From: Gammaproteobacteria bacterium | Lineage (GTDB): Bacteria; Pseudomonadota; Gammaproteobacteria; GCA-001735895 | Direction of reading: 5' to 3' | Assembly: GCA_029862005.1 (NCBI GenBank) | Contig: JAOTYD010000007.1 | Coordinates: 62,001-126,000, forward strand | Length of the DNA: 64,000 bases | In this document: one piece after another, positions 8,348 through 18,199 of the stretch | Layout of the letters: each line of letters opens with the position of its first letter | How positions within the stretch are numbered: position 1 is the stretch's first letter | The notes under the pieces: model-generated | The model's database searches: none | Seen by the model: only the letters and a program-made list of their open reading frames with translations | Told to the model about the DNA's origin: nothing | Translations under genes and position numbers: made by a program

Positions 8348-11300
8348 ATGAAAGTACCACCCCGAGTTTTGGGTATTGTTTACGCGGTTTTCCTGTCCAT
8401 TCTGGTAGGCCAGGCCCAGGCGTTTGAAATCTTGCATTTCATCGAGGCGAAGGAGCATATCCAGGCATTGAAAAATGCCTCAGGACTAAAACTCACCGAT
8501 GATGGTATCGTTTACCTAACCAGCCAGGAAAACGGAACCATTTTAAAGATTGCCGACGGCAAGATTGAAGCTAACGGTTTAGTACCCTCGGCATTTTCAG
8601 ATTTCGATCTAGGCGGAATAGGAGTATTGCCTGATGGTAACCTTGTCGTCGTTAACGAAGGCTCGAGTCAGGTTGCTATTCTCAATTCGGACTTGAGACT
8701 GATCACCCGGTTCTCCCGGTCCGGTAGCAGTCCGGGTGAACTCAAAGCTCCCGGGCCGATCACCGCATCGATCAATAGGAATATTTATGTCGGTGATGTA
8801 AAAAACAGGCAAATCAGCGTATTTAACGATCAGGGTCTGTACTTGCATAGTTTTGGCAAGCATGATTCCAGCGTTGGCGAGCTACTAAAACCAACCCACG
8901 TCAGCATCGACGCCGAGGAAAACGTATACGTCCTCGAAGGCACGGATCGCCTGTCTATATTCGATTTGTATGGAAAGCTGATATCGCGGATCAAGTTCAG
9001 CGAGCTAAAAGAACTTTTCGGCAATGTTCCAGAAATAAGCGCGATGACTACGGACCTGAATGGAAATCTGTATCTCGGCGACCGGGTAAGCAATCGAATA
9101 TCGATTTTTGACTGGCGCAAAAAAAAGATGCTGGACGTATTTGGAGTATTCGGTCAAGAACGTAGGCAATACCGTGATATCAGCTATCTATCTGTCAATG
9201 CGCTTGGACAACTCGCGGTACTCGACAAAATAAATAACAAAGTTGAGGTATATCAGCTGGATCAAACCCGTTTCAAGGCCCCGCTTGCCAGGGACAGGAT
9301 AAAGATTGGTGCCAGGACTCAGGCATCGTGTGCGGTGGTCAAGGCTTTTATCGACGACAAAATCCTGTGCATCAAGCCAAATAACCAGGGTATCGTTATT
9401 TTAGGATCCGATGGCACGGAACTGGGCAGGTTTGCCGAATTAGCCAAGAAACCTTCTTCAATCGATGTTGGTGATCAAACAGTCGCGGTACTCGACAGGG
9501 ATTATTTGCATGCCTTTTATCACGACGGCAAACATGTATTTTCGATTGGACGGCGTGGATCAGCGGCTGGAGATTTTAAGCAACCAAGTCATGTTTTCAT
9601 ACATGGCGGTTTATATTACGTTGCCGACAGGGGTAACAATCGGGTGCAGGTATTTGCTGCCGATGGAAAATTTCTCGAAGAAATCAAATCCCGTCAAGGT
9701 GAAGAGAGTCTTTTCATCGAAATCGGACCGATCGTAGTCGATAGTAAGCAAAATCTTTATGTTGCCGATGGCGGTACCCTGGGCAAAATCTATGTGATCA
9801 GTAAGGATCGAAGAAAGATCGCGACGATCGATATCGATAGTGGACCGATCCACAAGATAAACAAGTTTTACGGACTGGATATTGACAAGCAGGATAGACT
9901 CTATGCGCTCGCCAGTACCGAATTCAATGATTTCTCGGTGATCGTTTACAAAGAATTGAAGCCTTACCAGGTATTTGGTGCCGGAGGTGAAAATGGAACC
10001 GCGGCGTATTTTAAGCAGGCAACTTCGGTATCGGTGGATTCGGGTGCCAAAAACAGTGTCTACGTATACGATTCCGAATTACAAACGAACACTCGCTTCG
10101 ATTTACTCGAATATCCCGATGCTGCCTTTGGATTAAGGATCTCGGCAGATAATACGTTGATCAAGCTTAAATGGAGTAGCAGTAAATCACCGCTTATTGC
10201 CTGGTATGAAATCCAGGGTGCTAAGGATAGCAAAGGGCCATTTGAGGCGATTTCAAATAGTTACGATCTAAATCAAACACTTTGGGTTAGCTCGGCAGGA
10301 AGTTATAGCTGGTTCAGGGTTGTGTCAGTGAGTGCGCATGAAATTAGGGCATCGCCATCGGCACCCAAGGAAAATTCATTCCAGAGAATTGCCTCGCTTT
10401 ACCTTGCAGGTAATTTTGACGAAGTTGTCAGACTCGCGGATCGTTTGTTGACAATTGCACCAGACAATGCCGATGCGCGAAACATACTTGGTTTGAGCCT
10501 TTACCAGATAAAGGACTATACGCGGGCGATTACCGAGTTCAAGCAACTGGAAGCAGTTGAATCCTACCGCGACAAGGCGATTCGTTATCAGGTACTGGCC
10601 TTATACAATCTCGAGCAGTACCTCGATGCCCGCGAATTAATCGAAGCTCTGTTGGAACGAAACCCACCCGATGTGGAACCCTATATGATTTGCACCCGGA
10701 TAAGCCTTGAACTCGCTGATGCGATAGGCGCTGTCGGCTGTGCCGAAGATGGCCTGGCGTTACATCCGGGAAATGTCGAGCTGCGGTATTTGCTGGGTCG
10801 AGCCTATATCGACGCGGGTTTGGCCGACAAGGGCCGAACGGCTTATCAGACCATTGTTAGAACCAATCCGGATGAGCATGAAATACGACTCAGAATTGCA
10901 ATGGATTTTTACAACCTTGGCAGCTATGAGGATTCCCTTACCCAATATGAGGCGATACTCAGCGTACAACCCAAATCTGGCCAGGCGGCTGTCGGCAAGG
11001 CGAACGCTTTACTCAAGCTGGATCGTGATCAGGAGGCCAAGGCGATTGCACTGAAACTGTCTGGGAAGCAGGATACCAAAGGCGATGGTCATTATCTGCT
11101 GGGTAAAATTGCGGCAAAACAGGGTAATCACAAGGAGGCGATATTACGCTTAACCCGTGCTGGTAATGACAAGCCAGATCTCACAGATGTCTGGGTATCG
11201 CTTGCACGGTCTTATTCAGAAATCAATCAGCTCCCGAAGGCAGTAAAGGCTCTCGCTAAGGGCATCGGGCATAATCCCGAAGCCTTCGAGTTATACCTGC

Positions 11301-13312
11301 TTGCTGGCAAAATAGAACTTGAACGCCAGCAATACCCGGACGCCAACGTCTACCTCAATAAAGCAGTAGTGCTGCAACCCAATTCGTTGTTGGCACAGAA
11401 GTTATATGCGCAGGGACTGTTTGCGACTCGCAATTATCGAACCGCTAGGATCCATGCTGAAGCCGTTGCGCGTATGTCGCCCGAGGACATTGATGTACTG
11501 ATGCTGCAGGCTGATATCGCCAATCAACAGGGCAAGATCGTTTCGGCTATTGAATTTCTGAAAACGGCGATCAACCTCGATCCGGCATCACCTGAACTTC
11601 AATATCGCATCGGTCGAGTTTATCAGGATGCCAACTTGTTCGATGCATCGCGCGAACATCTTGAAAAGGCTGCGGTCATGCGGTCGTCGTGGGCAGAACC
11701 CCATGCTGCCCTGGGCAATCTCTATCGTAAACGGCGCTTGTTTGATGAGGCGGTCATGGCCTTCGAAAAAGCGGTCGCACTGGATCCGTCAGTAGAAAAT
11801 CGAGCGATCCTGAACGTGGCTTTTGCCGAACGCAAGAAGTCACTCGAATTCGCCAACAATGCACCCCAGCTATTGTTGTCGGATTTGAATCTGCAAAGGT
11901 TGTTCTCGGCTGCCTATAAAAAATACCAGGATCAGCCAATCGGCAGCGTGAAACTGAAAAATGCTGGAGCTACCGACTATAAAAACCTGAAATTATCGTT
12001 TGAGATAAAGGAGTTTATGGATTTCCCATCTTCAGTCGATATTGCGACGATCAAGGGAAACGAAATCCAGGAGATCCCGATCAAAGCGACCTTCAACAAT
12101 AAGATCCTTGAAGTGGACGAAGACACCGGTGTTCAGGTGGAAGTCAAACTTGTTTACTCGCAAGATGGTCAGAAAGACGAGATATCGCTGACTCAGCCGA
12201 TGACGATATATGGAAAGAATGCGATTATCTGGGGTGATCCGGCTATGGTTGGTTCATTCGTAACGCCAAAGGATGACACTCTTAGAAATTATGTACGCCA
12301 GGTAGCAAATGCCTTTGAACCAGATCCGGGTCCACTAAACAACAAACTGGTCTCGGCGATGGCGTTTTTTAGCAGCCTGACGGCGGCAGGAACCAGTTAC
12401 ATTATCGATCCCAATACCCCTTTTGCCGATTTACGCGACGATCAAATTGACTATGTGCAATTTCCGCGCGAAACCCTGCACCTGAAGAGCGGCGATTGTG
12501 ATGATTTATCGGTATTGCTCTCCGCAGGCCTTGAAAACCTCGGCGTTAAAACCGCATTGATCGAGATACCCGGGCATTTATTCCTGATGTTTGATACCGG
12601 CATTGCCGCGAGCGACTCAGGTTTAATCAGCCAGGATAGCAGTTTAATTGCTTTCAAGGATGACAGGGTGTGGATACCGCTGGAAGCGACCATGATCAAT
12701 ACCAATTTCATCGAGGCCTGGGCTGAGGGCGCGAACAAATACCAGGCGGCGCTGGCAGCGGGTGAGCTCAGTATCATTGATCTGGAACAAGCCTGGCAGG
12801 AATATAAACCGGTAACCCTGCGCAAGGCCAGCTATTCGATCAAAATGCCCGAAAAGAGGCGTACCGAAACCCTGGTAAAACAGGCGCGAAACGAATTATT
12901 GATAAAAAGCATCGATCGCCTGGTATTGCCTTACAAAACCATGGTGGCCAATGACCCCAGTAATATTAAGGCGCGCTTGCAGATCGCTATTCTTTATGCC
13001 CGTTATGGTCTATATAAAGATGCAGAGATAGCGTTTGAAGCGCTGGATGAGCTTGCACCGGACAATAGTGCGGTGAAGACCAACCAGGGTAACCTGTACT
13101 TCCTGCAGCAGGCGTATGACAAGGCGATTGAGAATTATTCGCGGGCGGCTGAACTGGACAGTGACGATGGTGGTATCTGGATCAACCTGGCAATGGCGCA
13201 GTACAAGGCTGGCGATTTAAAGCAGGCGAAAACCAGTTACGAGAGGGCGATTCAGTTGAACGCAGATCTGAAAAAAGAGTATGATGCGTTTAGTAAACTT
13301 CTGAGCCAATAG
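8348..13312 (+). CDS. Giant exported protein: NHL propeller, TPR and transglutaminase-like domains
   Basis: A 1654-residue multidomain protein of unknown function. A signal peptide ends near Ala25. Residues of about 30-590 form repeats of the NHL/six-bladed propeller type (phrases such as NIYVGDVKNRQISVF and YYVADRGNNRVQVF). A fibronectin-III-like segment covers about 595-670 and TPR repeats about 678-1165. A beta-rich stretch follows, then a transglutaminase-like fold at about 1290-1460 with Cys1384 in KSGDCDDLSVL and His1410 in IPGHLFLMF. Further TPRs run from about 1530 to the end. The architecture suggests a secreted or periplasmic scaffold with a cysteine-protease-like enzymatic domain. 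The 3' neighbour also carries TPR-like repeats and a signal peptide, 11 bases away. The domain calls are by eye. Confidence 0.85.
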   Translation: MKVPPRVLGIVYAVFLSILVGQAQAFEILHFIEAKEHIQALKNASGLKLTDDGIVYLTSQENGTILKIADGKIEANGLVPSAFSDFDLGGIGVLPDGNLVVVNEGSSQVAILNSDLRLITRFSRSGSSPGELKAPGPITASINRNIYVGDVKNRQISVFNDQGLYLHSFGKHDSSVGELLKPTHVSIDAEENVYVLEGTDRLSIFDLYGKLISRIKFSELKELFGNVPEISAMTTDLNGNLYLGDRVSNRISIFDWRKKKMLDVFGVFGQERRQYRDISYLSVNALGQLAVLDKINNKVEVYQLDQTRFKAPLARDRIKIGARTQASCAVVKAFIDDKILCIKPNNQGIVILGSDGTELGRFAELAKKPSSIDVGDQTVAVLDRDYLHAFYHDGKHVFSIGRRGSAAGDFKQPSHVFIHGGLYYVADRGNNRVQVFAADGKFLEEIKSRQGEESLFIEIGPIVVDSKQNLYVADGGTLGKIYVISKDRRKIATIDIDSGPIHKINKFYGLDIDKQDRLYALASTEFNDFSVIVYKELKPYQVFGAGGENGTAAYFKQATSVSVDSGAKNSVYVYDSELQTNTRFDLLEYPDAAFGLRISADNTLIKLKWSSSKSPLIAWYEIQGAKDSKGPFEAISNSYDLNQTLWVSSAGSYSWFRVVSVSAHEIRASPSAPKENSFQRIASLYLAGNFDEVVRLADRLLTIAPDNADARNILGLSLYQIKDYTRAITEFKQLEAVESYRDKAIRYQVLALYNLEQYLDARELIEALLERNPPDVEPYMICTRISLELADAIGAVGCAEDGLALHPGNVELRYLLGRAYIDAGLADKGRTAYQTIVRTNPDEHEIRLRIAMDFYNLGSYEDSLTQYEAILSVQPKSGQAAVGKANALLKLDRDQEAKAIALKLSGKQDTKGDGHYLLGKIAAKQGNHKEAILRLTRAGNDKPDLTDVWVSLARSYSEINQLPKAVKALAKGIGHNPEAFELYLLAGKIELERQQYPDANVYLNKAVVLQPNSLLAQKLYAQGLFATRNYRTARIHAEAVARMSPEDIDVLMLQADIANQQGKIVSAIEFLKTAINLDPASPELQYRIGRVYQDANLFDASREHLEKAAVMRSSWAEPHAALGNLYRKRRLFDEAVMAFEKAVALDPSVENRAILNVAFAERKKSLEFANNAPQLLLSDLNLQRLFSAAYKKYQDQPIGSVKLKNAGATDYKNLKLSFEIKEFMDFPSSVDIATIKGNEIQEIPIKATFNNKILEVDEDTGVQVEVKLVYSQDGQKDEISLTQPMTIYGKNAIIWGDPAMVGSFVTPKDDTLRNYVRQVANAFEPDPGPLNNKLVSAMAFFSSLTAAGTSYIIDPNTPFADLRDDQIDYVQFPRETLHLKSGDCDDLSVLLSAGLENLGVKTALIEIPGHLFLMFDTGIAASDSGLISQDSSLIAFKDDRVWIPLEATMINTNFIEAWAEGANKYQAALAAGELSIIDLEQAWQEYKPVTLRKASYSIKMPEKRRTETLVKQARNELLIKSIDRLVLPYKTMVANDPSNIKARLQIAILYARYGLYKDAEIAFEALDELAPDNSAVKTNQGNLYFLQQAYDKAIENYSRAAELDSDDGGIWINLAMAQYKAGDLKQAKTSYERAIQLNADLKKEYDAFSKLLSQ

Positions 13313-13323
13313 GAACTAAAATT

Positions 13324-13866
13324 GTGAAGAAAATTGTGACTATATTATTGTTTGTTGGCGTTTTTGCTTTCAACCTGCCAACTATCGCCCAGGCGGCGAC
13401 TACGATTAACGAAACCAGCTCCCATAGCGTGTTCAAGGGTTTGTTTAAATCGGTATGGACCCATCTGAAGTCATATAATCCAACTCAAAAGCAGTCTGCC
13501 AAATCGACCCAGACCTACGTCGCGGGAATTCGGGGTGCAGAATCGACCGATACGCTATTGAAACCCTATTGGAAAGCTGATTTAACCCAGGACGAGCGTT
13601 TTCAGGCGGAACTGGAAGATTTCAGCCAGGCGCAGAATATGATGGACGAAGGTGAACTGGAATCGGCCGTGGAACTGTTTGACGGTTTTCTCAGCACCTA
13701 TCGACAAAGCGCCATGCGCCCGAATGCCCTGTTTGGTAAGGGTATCAGCCTGGCCGGCCTGGGTCAGAAACAAAAGTCCCGGGCTATCATGCGGCAATTC
13801 ATCGACGAAAACCCAAATCATCCGCTGCGCAAGGATGCCGGACAGGTTATCAAGCAACTGAATTGA
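13324..13866 (+). CDS. Small exported TPR-like protein
   Basis: This 180-residue protein starts at GTG 13324, with a signal peptide ending near the Ala-Gln-Ala-Ala stretch at residues 22-25. Residues of about 90-180 resemble tetratricopeptide helices (phrases such as GELESAVELFDGFL and LFGKGISLAGLGQKQKSRAI), similar to the YbgF/CpoB type of periplasmic TPR. The middle is low in recognisable motifs. It lies 11 bases after the giant propeller/TPR protein and is very likely co-transcribed, so it may be its partner. Specific function unknown. Confidence 0.75.
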   Translation: MKKIVTILLFVGVFAFNLPTIAQAATTINETSSHSVFKGLFKSVWTHLKSYNPTQKQSAKSTQTYVAGIRGAESTDTLLKPYWKADLTQDERFQAELEDFSQAQNMMDEGELESAVELFDGFLSTYRQSAMRPNALFGKGISLAGLGQKQKSRAIMRQFIDENPNHPLRKDAGQVIKQLN

Positions 13867-13925
13867 ACCGTACGGCCGGAAAGGGCTGCTAGCCAAAATC
13901 AGGGGATTTCCCCTATCATACCGGC

Positions 13926-14591
13926 GTGAATATTCTCGCCATCGATACTTCCACCGAGGCCTGCTCCGCCGCGTTGTTACGCGACGATGGCGTGATTTTT
14001 CACGAATTTGAAATTGCTCCGCGCCGGCACATGCGGCTGTTACCCGAAATGATGGACCGGGTGATCACCACGTCTGACCTGCAAAAGTCGATGCTTTCGC
14101 ATTGTGCTTTCAGTAATGGCCCGGGCGCGTTTACCGGTATTCGTATTGCCGCCGCTCAGGCCCAGGGAATTGCGCTCGCGTTAAACATACCGCTGGTACC
14201 CGTTTCAACACTGGCGGTTCTGGCGCAGGTTTGCCTGGATCGAACCGACTACGATAGTACGCTGGTAGCGCTGGACGCGCGGATGCAGGAGTTATACTGG
14301 GCTGTTTATCATCGAGGCGGGGACGGTTGTGCCGAGCTCGTTGGAACGGAGCGGTTAAGCAGCTTAAGCGAGGTTGTAATCGATTCGGCAATCGAATTCG
14401 GTGGTGGACATGGCTGGCTCGACGCGTTACGCGATAGTGTCGTGTTTCCAGTTGATAGCGGATTATTGCCCGATGCGAGGTCACTACTCAAGCTTGCAAA
14501 ACAAGCGATCGATCGGGGTCTCGTGGTTGATGCAGGCCGGATCAATATCAATTACCTTCGCAACCAGGTTGCCGAAAAAGCTCGACCTTGA
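13926..14591 (+). CDS. tsaB: tRNA t6A synthesis protein TsaB
   Basis: TsaB is the scaffold that pairs with TsaD and, with TsaE and TsaC, makes N6-threonylcarbamoyladenosine at position 37 of ANN-decoding tRNAs. The 221-residue protein starts at GTG 13926 with the family N-terminus NILAIDTSTEACSAAL. It continues with the conserved SNGPGAFTGIRI segment of the ASKHA fold. Its partner gene tsaE lies at the right end of this window. It overlaps the start of truD. Confidence 0.93.
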   Translation: MNILAIDTSTEACSAALLRDDGVIFHEFEIAPRRHMRLLPEMMDRVITTSDLQKSMLSHCAFSNGPGAFTGIRIAAAQAQGIALALNIPLVPVSTLAVLAQVCLDRTDYDSTLVALDARMQELYWAVYHRGGDGCAELVGTERLSSLSEVVIDSAIEFGGGHGWLDALRDSVVFPVDSGLLPDARSLLKLAKQAIDRGLVVDAGRININYLRNQVAEKARP

Positions 14592-15610
14592 TGATGCATG
14601 AGCCGGTATTTCCCTATGGCCCGGTGGTTGCAAGCGCTGTTTTCAAATCCAGGCCCGGTGACTTCGAGGTAAGCGAGGAACTCGGATTCGAACCCGCAGG
14701 AGAGGGTGAGCACCTCTTCCTGCTGGTTGAAAAGAGTGGACTTAGCACGCGGGAACTGATTGACTGTATCGCGAGGGATTACTCGCTCGATCCAAAATTA
14801 ATCGGATACAGTGGACTCAAGGATAAGCACGCGCTCACCCGTCAATGGCTAAGCTTGCATTTGCCGGGTAAAAGTCCGGCATGCGGGTTGATTGAAGGTA
14901 GCGGATACCAGGTTTTAAAACAGGCCCGACACACCCGCAAACTGCGCCCGGGAAGCCACAGCTACAACGCTTTCAAGGTACGATTACACGACGTCGTCGA
15001 CTTTTCTGAACCAGCCCGTGAACAACTTGACGCAATCGCCGGGCGGGGATTTGCAAACTATTTTGGGACACAGCGATTTGGTCGCCGGCAGGACAACGTC
15101 AAACTGGCGCTCAACGAATTACCTCGCCGCAGGCTAAAACGGTCCCGCAGGAGCCTGCTGATATCGGCATTGCGCAGTTACCTGTTTAACCGGGTTCTGG
15201 CCCAGCGTATTCACCTCGGGCATTGGGATCTGCCGTTGAACGGAGATGTATTCATGTTGCGCGGAACGCACTCGATATTCACTGATACGCTCGATGATAC
15301 ACTGTTCGATAGATACCGGCTGCTGGATATTGCGTGTACCGGAAGCCTTTACGGCACTGGCCAAAACCTGTTGAGCGGAGAACCCCGTTCGATCGAGGCA
15401 CGGGTTTATGCTGAATGTGAAGAAATCACGAGCTGTCTCGATCAGCAGGGCGCGAAATTACAGATGCGCGCCTTGCGTGCCGTGGTCGATAACTTCAGTT
15501 ATGACTACGATGCCGGGAACCGATCGCTGCTATTACAGGCGGATCTACCGTCCGGATGCTATATGACCACGTTACTCGAACATTTCATCAAGGCCCGGGA
15601 CGTCAGCTAG
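14591..15610 (+). CDS. truD: tRNA pseudouridine(13) synthase TruD
   Basis: TruD converts uridine 13 of tRNA-Glu to pseudouridine. The product is 339 residues from ATG 14591; a TTG at 14588 and a second ATG at 14594 are alternatives. The catalytic aspartate lies in YSGLKDKHALTRQWLS. The NYFGTQRFGR motif that typifies the family is also present. The start overlaps the tsaB stop (TGATG), so two tRNA-modification genes are coupled. Its 3' end overlaps the convergent methyltransferase by eight bases. Confidence 0.93.
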   Translation: MMHEPVFPYGPVVASAVFKSRPGDFEVSEELGFEPAGEGEHLFLLVEKSGLSTRELIDCIARDYSLDPKLIGYSGLKDKHALTRQWLSLHLPGKSPACGLIEGSGYQVLKQARHTRKLRPGSHSYNAFKVRLHDVVDFSEPAREQLDAIAGRGFANYFGTQRFGRRQDNVKLALNELPRRRLKRSRRSLLISALRSYLFNRVLAQRIHLGHWDLPLNGDVFMLRGTHSIFTDTLDDTLFDRYRLLDIACTGSLYGTGQNLLSGEPRSIEARVYAECEEITSCLDQQGAKLQMRALRAVVDNFSYDYDAGNRSLLLQADLPSGCYMTTLLEHFIKARDVS

Positions 15611-16241
15611 GCAATTTTCGATAAACACAGAACCAGCCTTCGGATTCGCGATCTTTGTAGTAACTGCCTATTTCACAACTGACCTGGTGCGCGGTACCTG
15701 CAGCCACCAGGGACTCCAGTTTCGATTCGAATCCCATCGACTCCCAGAGATCCTGGTGGATCGTGCAGGCCAGAATGCCGCCTGGTTTCAATATTCGAAA
15801 TATTTCGTCGAGGGGTTCCGGACCCACGTGACCATGGGTAAAGGTCCCCGATGAAATGACCGCGTCATAGCTCGCGTCATCGCGTTCCAACTTGTGGTTG
15901 ATATCACCAACCAGCAGCTCACGGTAGATGCCGCGTTCACCGGCGACACGCACCATGTCGGGCGAGAGATCGATGCCATCAAGGTTGGTATATCCTTTTT
16001 CTGCCAGATACACACAGGTTAAGCCGGTGCCGCAACCGACATCGAATACTTCCGAATCGGTATCGGGCAGGTTATCGCACAGTTGCCGGGCAATTTTCGT
16101 TGGCGATGTGTAGCCGAGCTCATCGAGCATCTGGTGATCATAGTCGGCGGCCCATTTCCGGTAGAACTCGACCATACTGGCCTCGTCATCCAGATGATAG
16201 GCGGCGTCGACGAATTCACTGGGTCCTTTAGGATCAGGCAT
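15603..16241 (-). CDS. SAM-dependent methyltransferase (METTL27/WBSCR27-like)
   Basis: A 212-residue class I methyltransferase. The SAM-binding motif I is EVFDVGCGTGLTCVYLA, the acidic loop is LDGIDLSPDMV, and motif IV/V is DAVISSGTFTHGHVG followed by FRILKPGGIL. The sequence resembles the Williams-Beuren syndrome chromosome region 27 (METTL27) group, whose substrates are poorly known. The order of sequence on the minus strand places it 12 bases downstream of the peroxiredoxin gene, probably as one transcript. Substrate unknown. Confidence 0.85.
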   Translation of the reverse strand: MPDPKGPSEFVDAAYHLDDEASMVEFYRKWAADYDHQMLDELGYTSPTKIARQLCDNLPDTDSEVFDVGCGTGLTCVYLAEKGYTNLDGIDLSPDMVRVAGERGIYRELLVGDINHKLERDDASYDAVISSGTFTHGHVGPEPLDEIFRILKPGGILACTIHQDLWESMGFESKLESLVAAGTAHQVSCEIGSYYKDRESEGWFCVYRKLPS

Positions 16242-16253
16242 GCTGCATGACTT

Positions 16254-16736
16254 TTAAAGACAGCTCAGAATAGTCTGCGCATCACTGATTTCGAATTGCT
16301 TGGGTGCTTCCACGTTCAACACTTCAACCACGTTGTCGTTGACTACCATTGCGTAGCGCTGTGAACGGAGTCCCATACCTGCTGCATCGAGGTCGAGTTC
16401 GAGGCCCACGGCGCGTGTAAAATGGGCACTGCCGTCTGCCAGCATCATGACGCAGTCATCGGCATTATGTTCTCTGCCCCAGGCATCCATGACAAAGGCG
16501 TCATTGACCGAGAGACACACAATCAGGTCGACGCCCTTAGCAAACAGCTCATCCGAGGCGACGACGTAACCCGGCAGATGGGATGCCGAGCAGGTTGGTG
16601 TGTATGCGCCGGGAAGTGCGAACAGAACCACTTTTTTACCGGCGCACAGCTCGCCGGTGTTAATTGTTTCGATGCCGCTGTCGGTCTTGTGCTGTACATC
16701 GACCGCGGGTAATCTGTCGCCCACCTGGATTGTCAT
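16254..16736 (-). CDS. Peroxiredoxin of the Prx5/AhpE-like type
   Basis: A thiol peroxidase that reduces hydrogen peroxide and organic peroxides, probably with glutathione/glutaredoxin or thioredoxin. The peroxidatic cysteine is in LPGAYTPTCSASHLPGY, the Prx5 signature. A further cysteine is the second-last residue and could act as a resolving cysteine, but this is inference. The start at 16736 (MTIQVGDRLP, 160 residues) is chosen because an AAGGAG ribosome-binding site lies just upstream. A longer frame to 16799 lacks such a site. Confidence 0.92.
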   Translation of the reverse strand: MTIQVGDRLPAVDVQHKTDSGIETINTGELCAGKKVVLFALPGAYTPTCSASHLPGYVVASDELFAKGVDLIVCLSVNDAFVMDAWGREHNADDCVMMLADGSAHFTRAVGLELDLDAAGMGLRSQRYAMVVNDNVVEVLNVEAPKQFEISDAQTILSCL

Positions 16737-16804
16737 ATTCGACTCCTTTTTGATAAATTGTTGAACCGTGATACTACCTTGAAATCCGGTAATTCCCAAC
16801 GATA

Positions 16805-17419
16805 ATGGATGCCCTTATGCAGCAACCTGATCTGCTCAAACATCGTGGTCACTGGATCTTTGACCTGGACGGTACCCTGACCGTGAGCGCGCACGATTTT
16901 GACCACATACGCCGCGAACTGGGACTGGCACCGGAGACACCGATCCTAGAAGCCCTGCATGCCATGCCGGAAGGCGAGGCTGAACCGTTATGGGATTCCC
17001 TGAACGAGCTCGAGTTCTATTATGCGGGTAAGGCCTCCGTGATGCAGGGCGCCAGTGATTTGCTGGAGAAATTGCATGATAATGGTCGCCAGCTGGCAAT
17101 CCTGACGCGCAATACCATGCCGGTCGTCAAGCAGACCTTGCAGGCCTGTAAGATCGATCACTTTTTTCCGCTGCATCACATTCTGGATCGCGACGCCTGC
17201 ATGCCGAAACCGTCACCGGATGGCGTCAGGCAATTGCTGGATCTGTGGCAGGCCGAAGCGGACGATACTGTAATGGTCGGCGATTATCTGTATGATCTTG
17301 AAGCTGGCAAGGGCGCGGGTGTGGCGACGGTACACCTGGATACCCGCGGCGATGTAGACTGGTCTGAATTTACCGATATCCGGGTTGAAGAACTCGGTGA
17401 GCTGATAGAGTACCTATGA
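16805..17419 (+). CDS. HAD-superfamily hydrolase (phosphatase)
   Basis: A 204-residue haloacid dehalogenase-like phosphatase. Motif I is the nucleophile segment IFDLDGTLT near residue 20, motif II the LTRNT segment, motif III the lysine in MPKPSPDG, and motif IV VMVGDYLYDLEAG. The alpha-helical cap between motifs I and II places it in subfamily IA (phosphoglycolate phosphatase-like). The substrate cannot be read from sequence. Its stop overlaps the downstream lipoprotein start by four bases. The start at 16805 is uncertain, as an in-frame ATG follows at 16817. Confidence 0.88.
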   Translation: MDALMQQPDLLKHRGHWIFDLDGTLTVSAHDFDHIRRELGLAPETPILEALHAMPEGEAEPLWDSLNELEFYYAGKASVMQGASDLLEKLHDNGRQLAILTRNTMPVVKQTLQACKIDHFFPLHHILDRDACMPKPSPDGVRQLLDLWQAEADDTVMVGDYLYDLEAGKGAGVATVHLDTRGDVDWSEFTDIRVEELGELIEYL

Positions 17420-18144
17420 AAAATATAACAAGTCTGGTTGCGGTTGTGTTCACAGTGCTGGCGCTAGCGGGTTGCTCGGAAAAGGACTTGCGGCAGGCTT
17501 ATGAAATCATTACCGATAGCACCGAAGACGTGCCGCTGACGAAAACCGAGGTCGCGGCTGCGCTCAAGGATTCGCTTTCACAGGGAATTTCGAAGGGCGC
17601 TCTTATTGCATCGGCCAGAGACGGTTATTATGGCAATCCGCGGCTAAAAATCGAGTTTCCCCCCGAAGTCAGCAAGGTGGAAGAGGCTCTGCGAAAAATC
17701 GGCCTGGGCAATGATGTCGATCGATTTGTCAAGCAGCTCAACCGTGGTGCGGAAAAAGCCGCGACCAAAGCCAAGCCGATATTTATAAAAGCGATAACTT
17801 CGATGACCATTCAAGATGCCTTCGAGATATTAAACGGTGCGGATGACGCGGCAACACAGTACCTGGTACGGACCACGGGTGGTGAGCTGCGCCGGCAATT
17901 TCTACCGATTGTCAGTGACACGCTGCAGCAGACCAAGGCAACTCGATACTACGGCGATATCGTTAACAAGTATAACCAGTTGCCACTGGTGGACGATGTG
18001 GATCCTGATCTTGAGTCTTATGCGACCGACCGGGCGATAGCGGGGCTTTTTGTGTTAATTGCGGACGAAGAAGGCAGGATTCGCGCCAATCCCGCGGCAC
18101 GTACCACCGAGCTATTGCGGCGTGTTTTTGGCAGCCTGGATTAG
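17416..18144 (+). CDS. DUF4197 family lipoprotein
   Basis: A 242-residue envelope protein. A lipobox (LALAGC) puts the acylated cysteine at residue 20, so it is a probable lipoprotein. The rest matches the DUF4197 pattern: VAAALKDSLSQGISKGA near residue 55, an AITSMTIQDAFEILNG segment and an AIAGLF stretch near the C-terminus. No biochemical role is established for the family. It is translationally coupled to the HAD hydrolase. Confidence 0.85.
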   Translation: MKNITSLVAVVFTVLALAGCSEKDLRQAYEIITDSTEDVPLTKTEVAAALKDSLSQGISKGALIASARDGYYGNPRLKIEFPPEVSKVEEALRKIGLGNDVDRFVKQLNRGAEKAATKAKPIFIKAITSMTIQDAFEILNGADDAATQYLVRTTGGELRRQFLPIVSDTLQQTKATRYYGDIVNKYNQLPLVDDVDPDLESYATDRAIAGLFVLIADEEGRIRANPAARTTELLRRVFGSLD

Positions 18145-18199
18145 CGCCGAATTTGCCATAACCGGTCGGTCTGCTCGATCCATGTTTACACTGGTGTCG

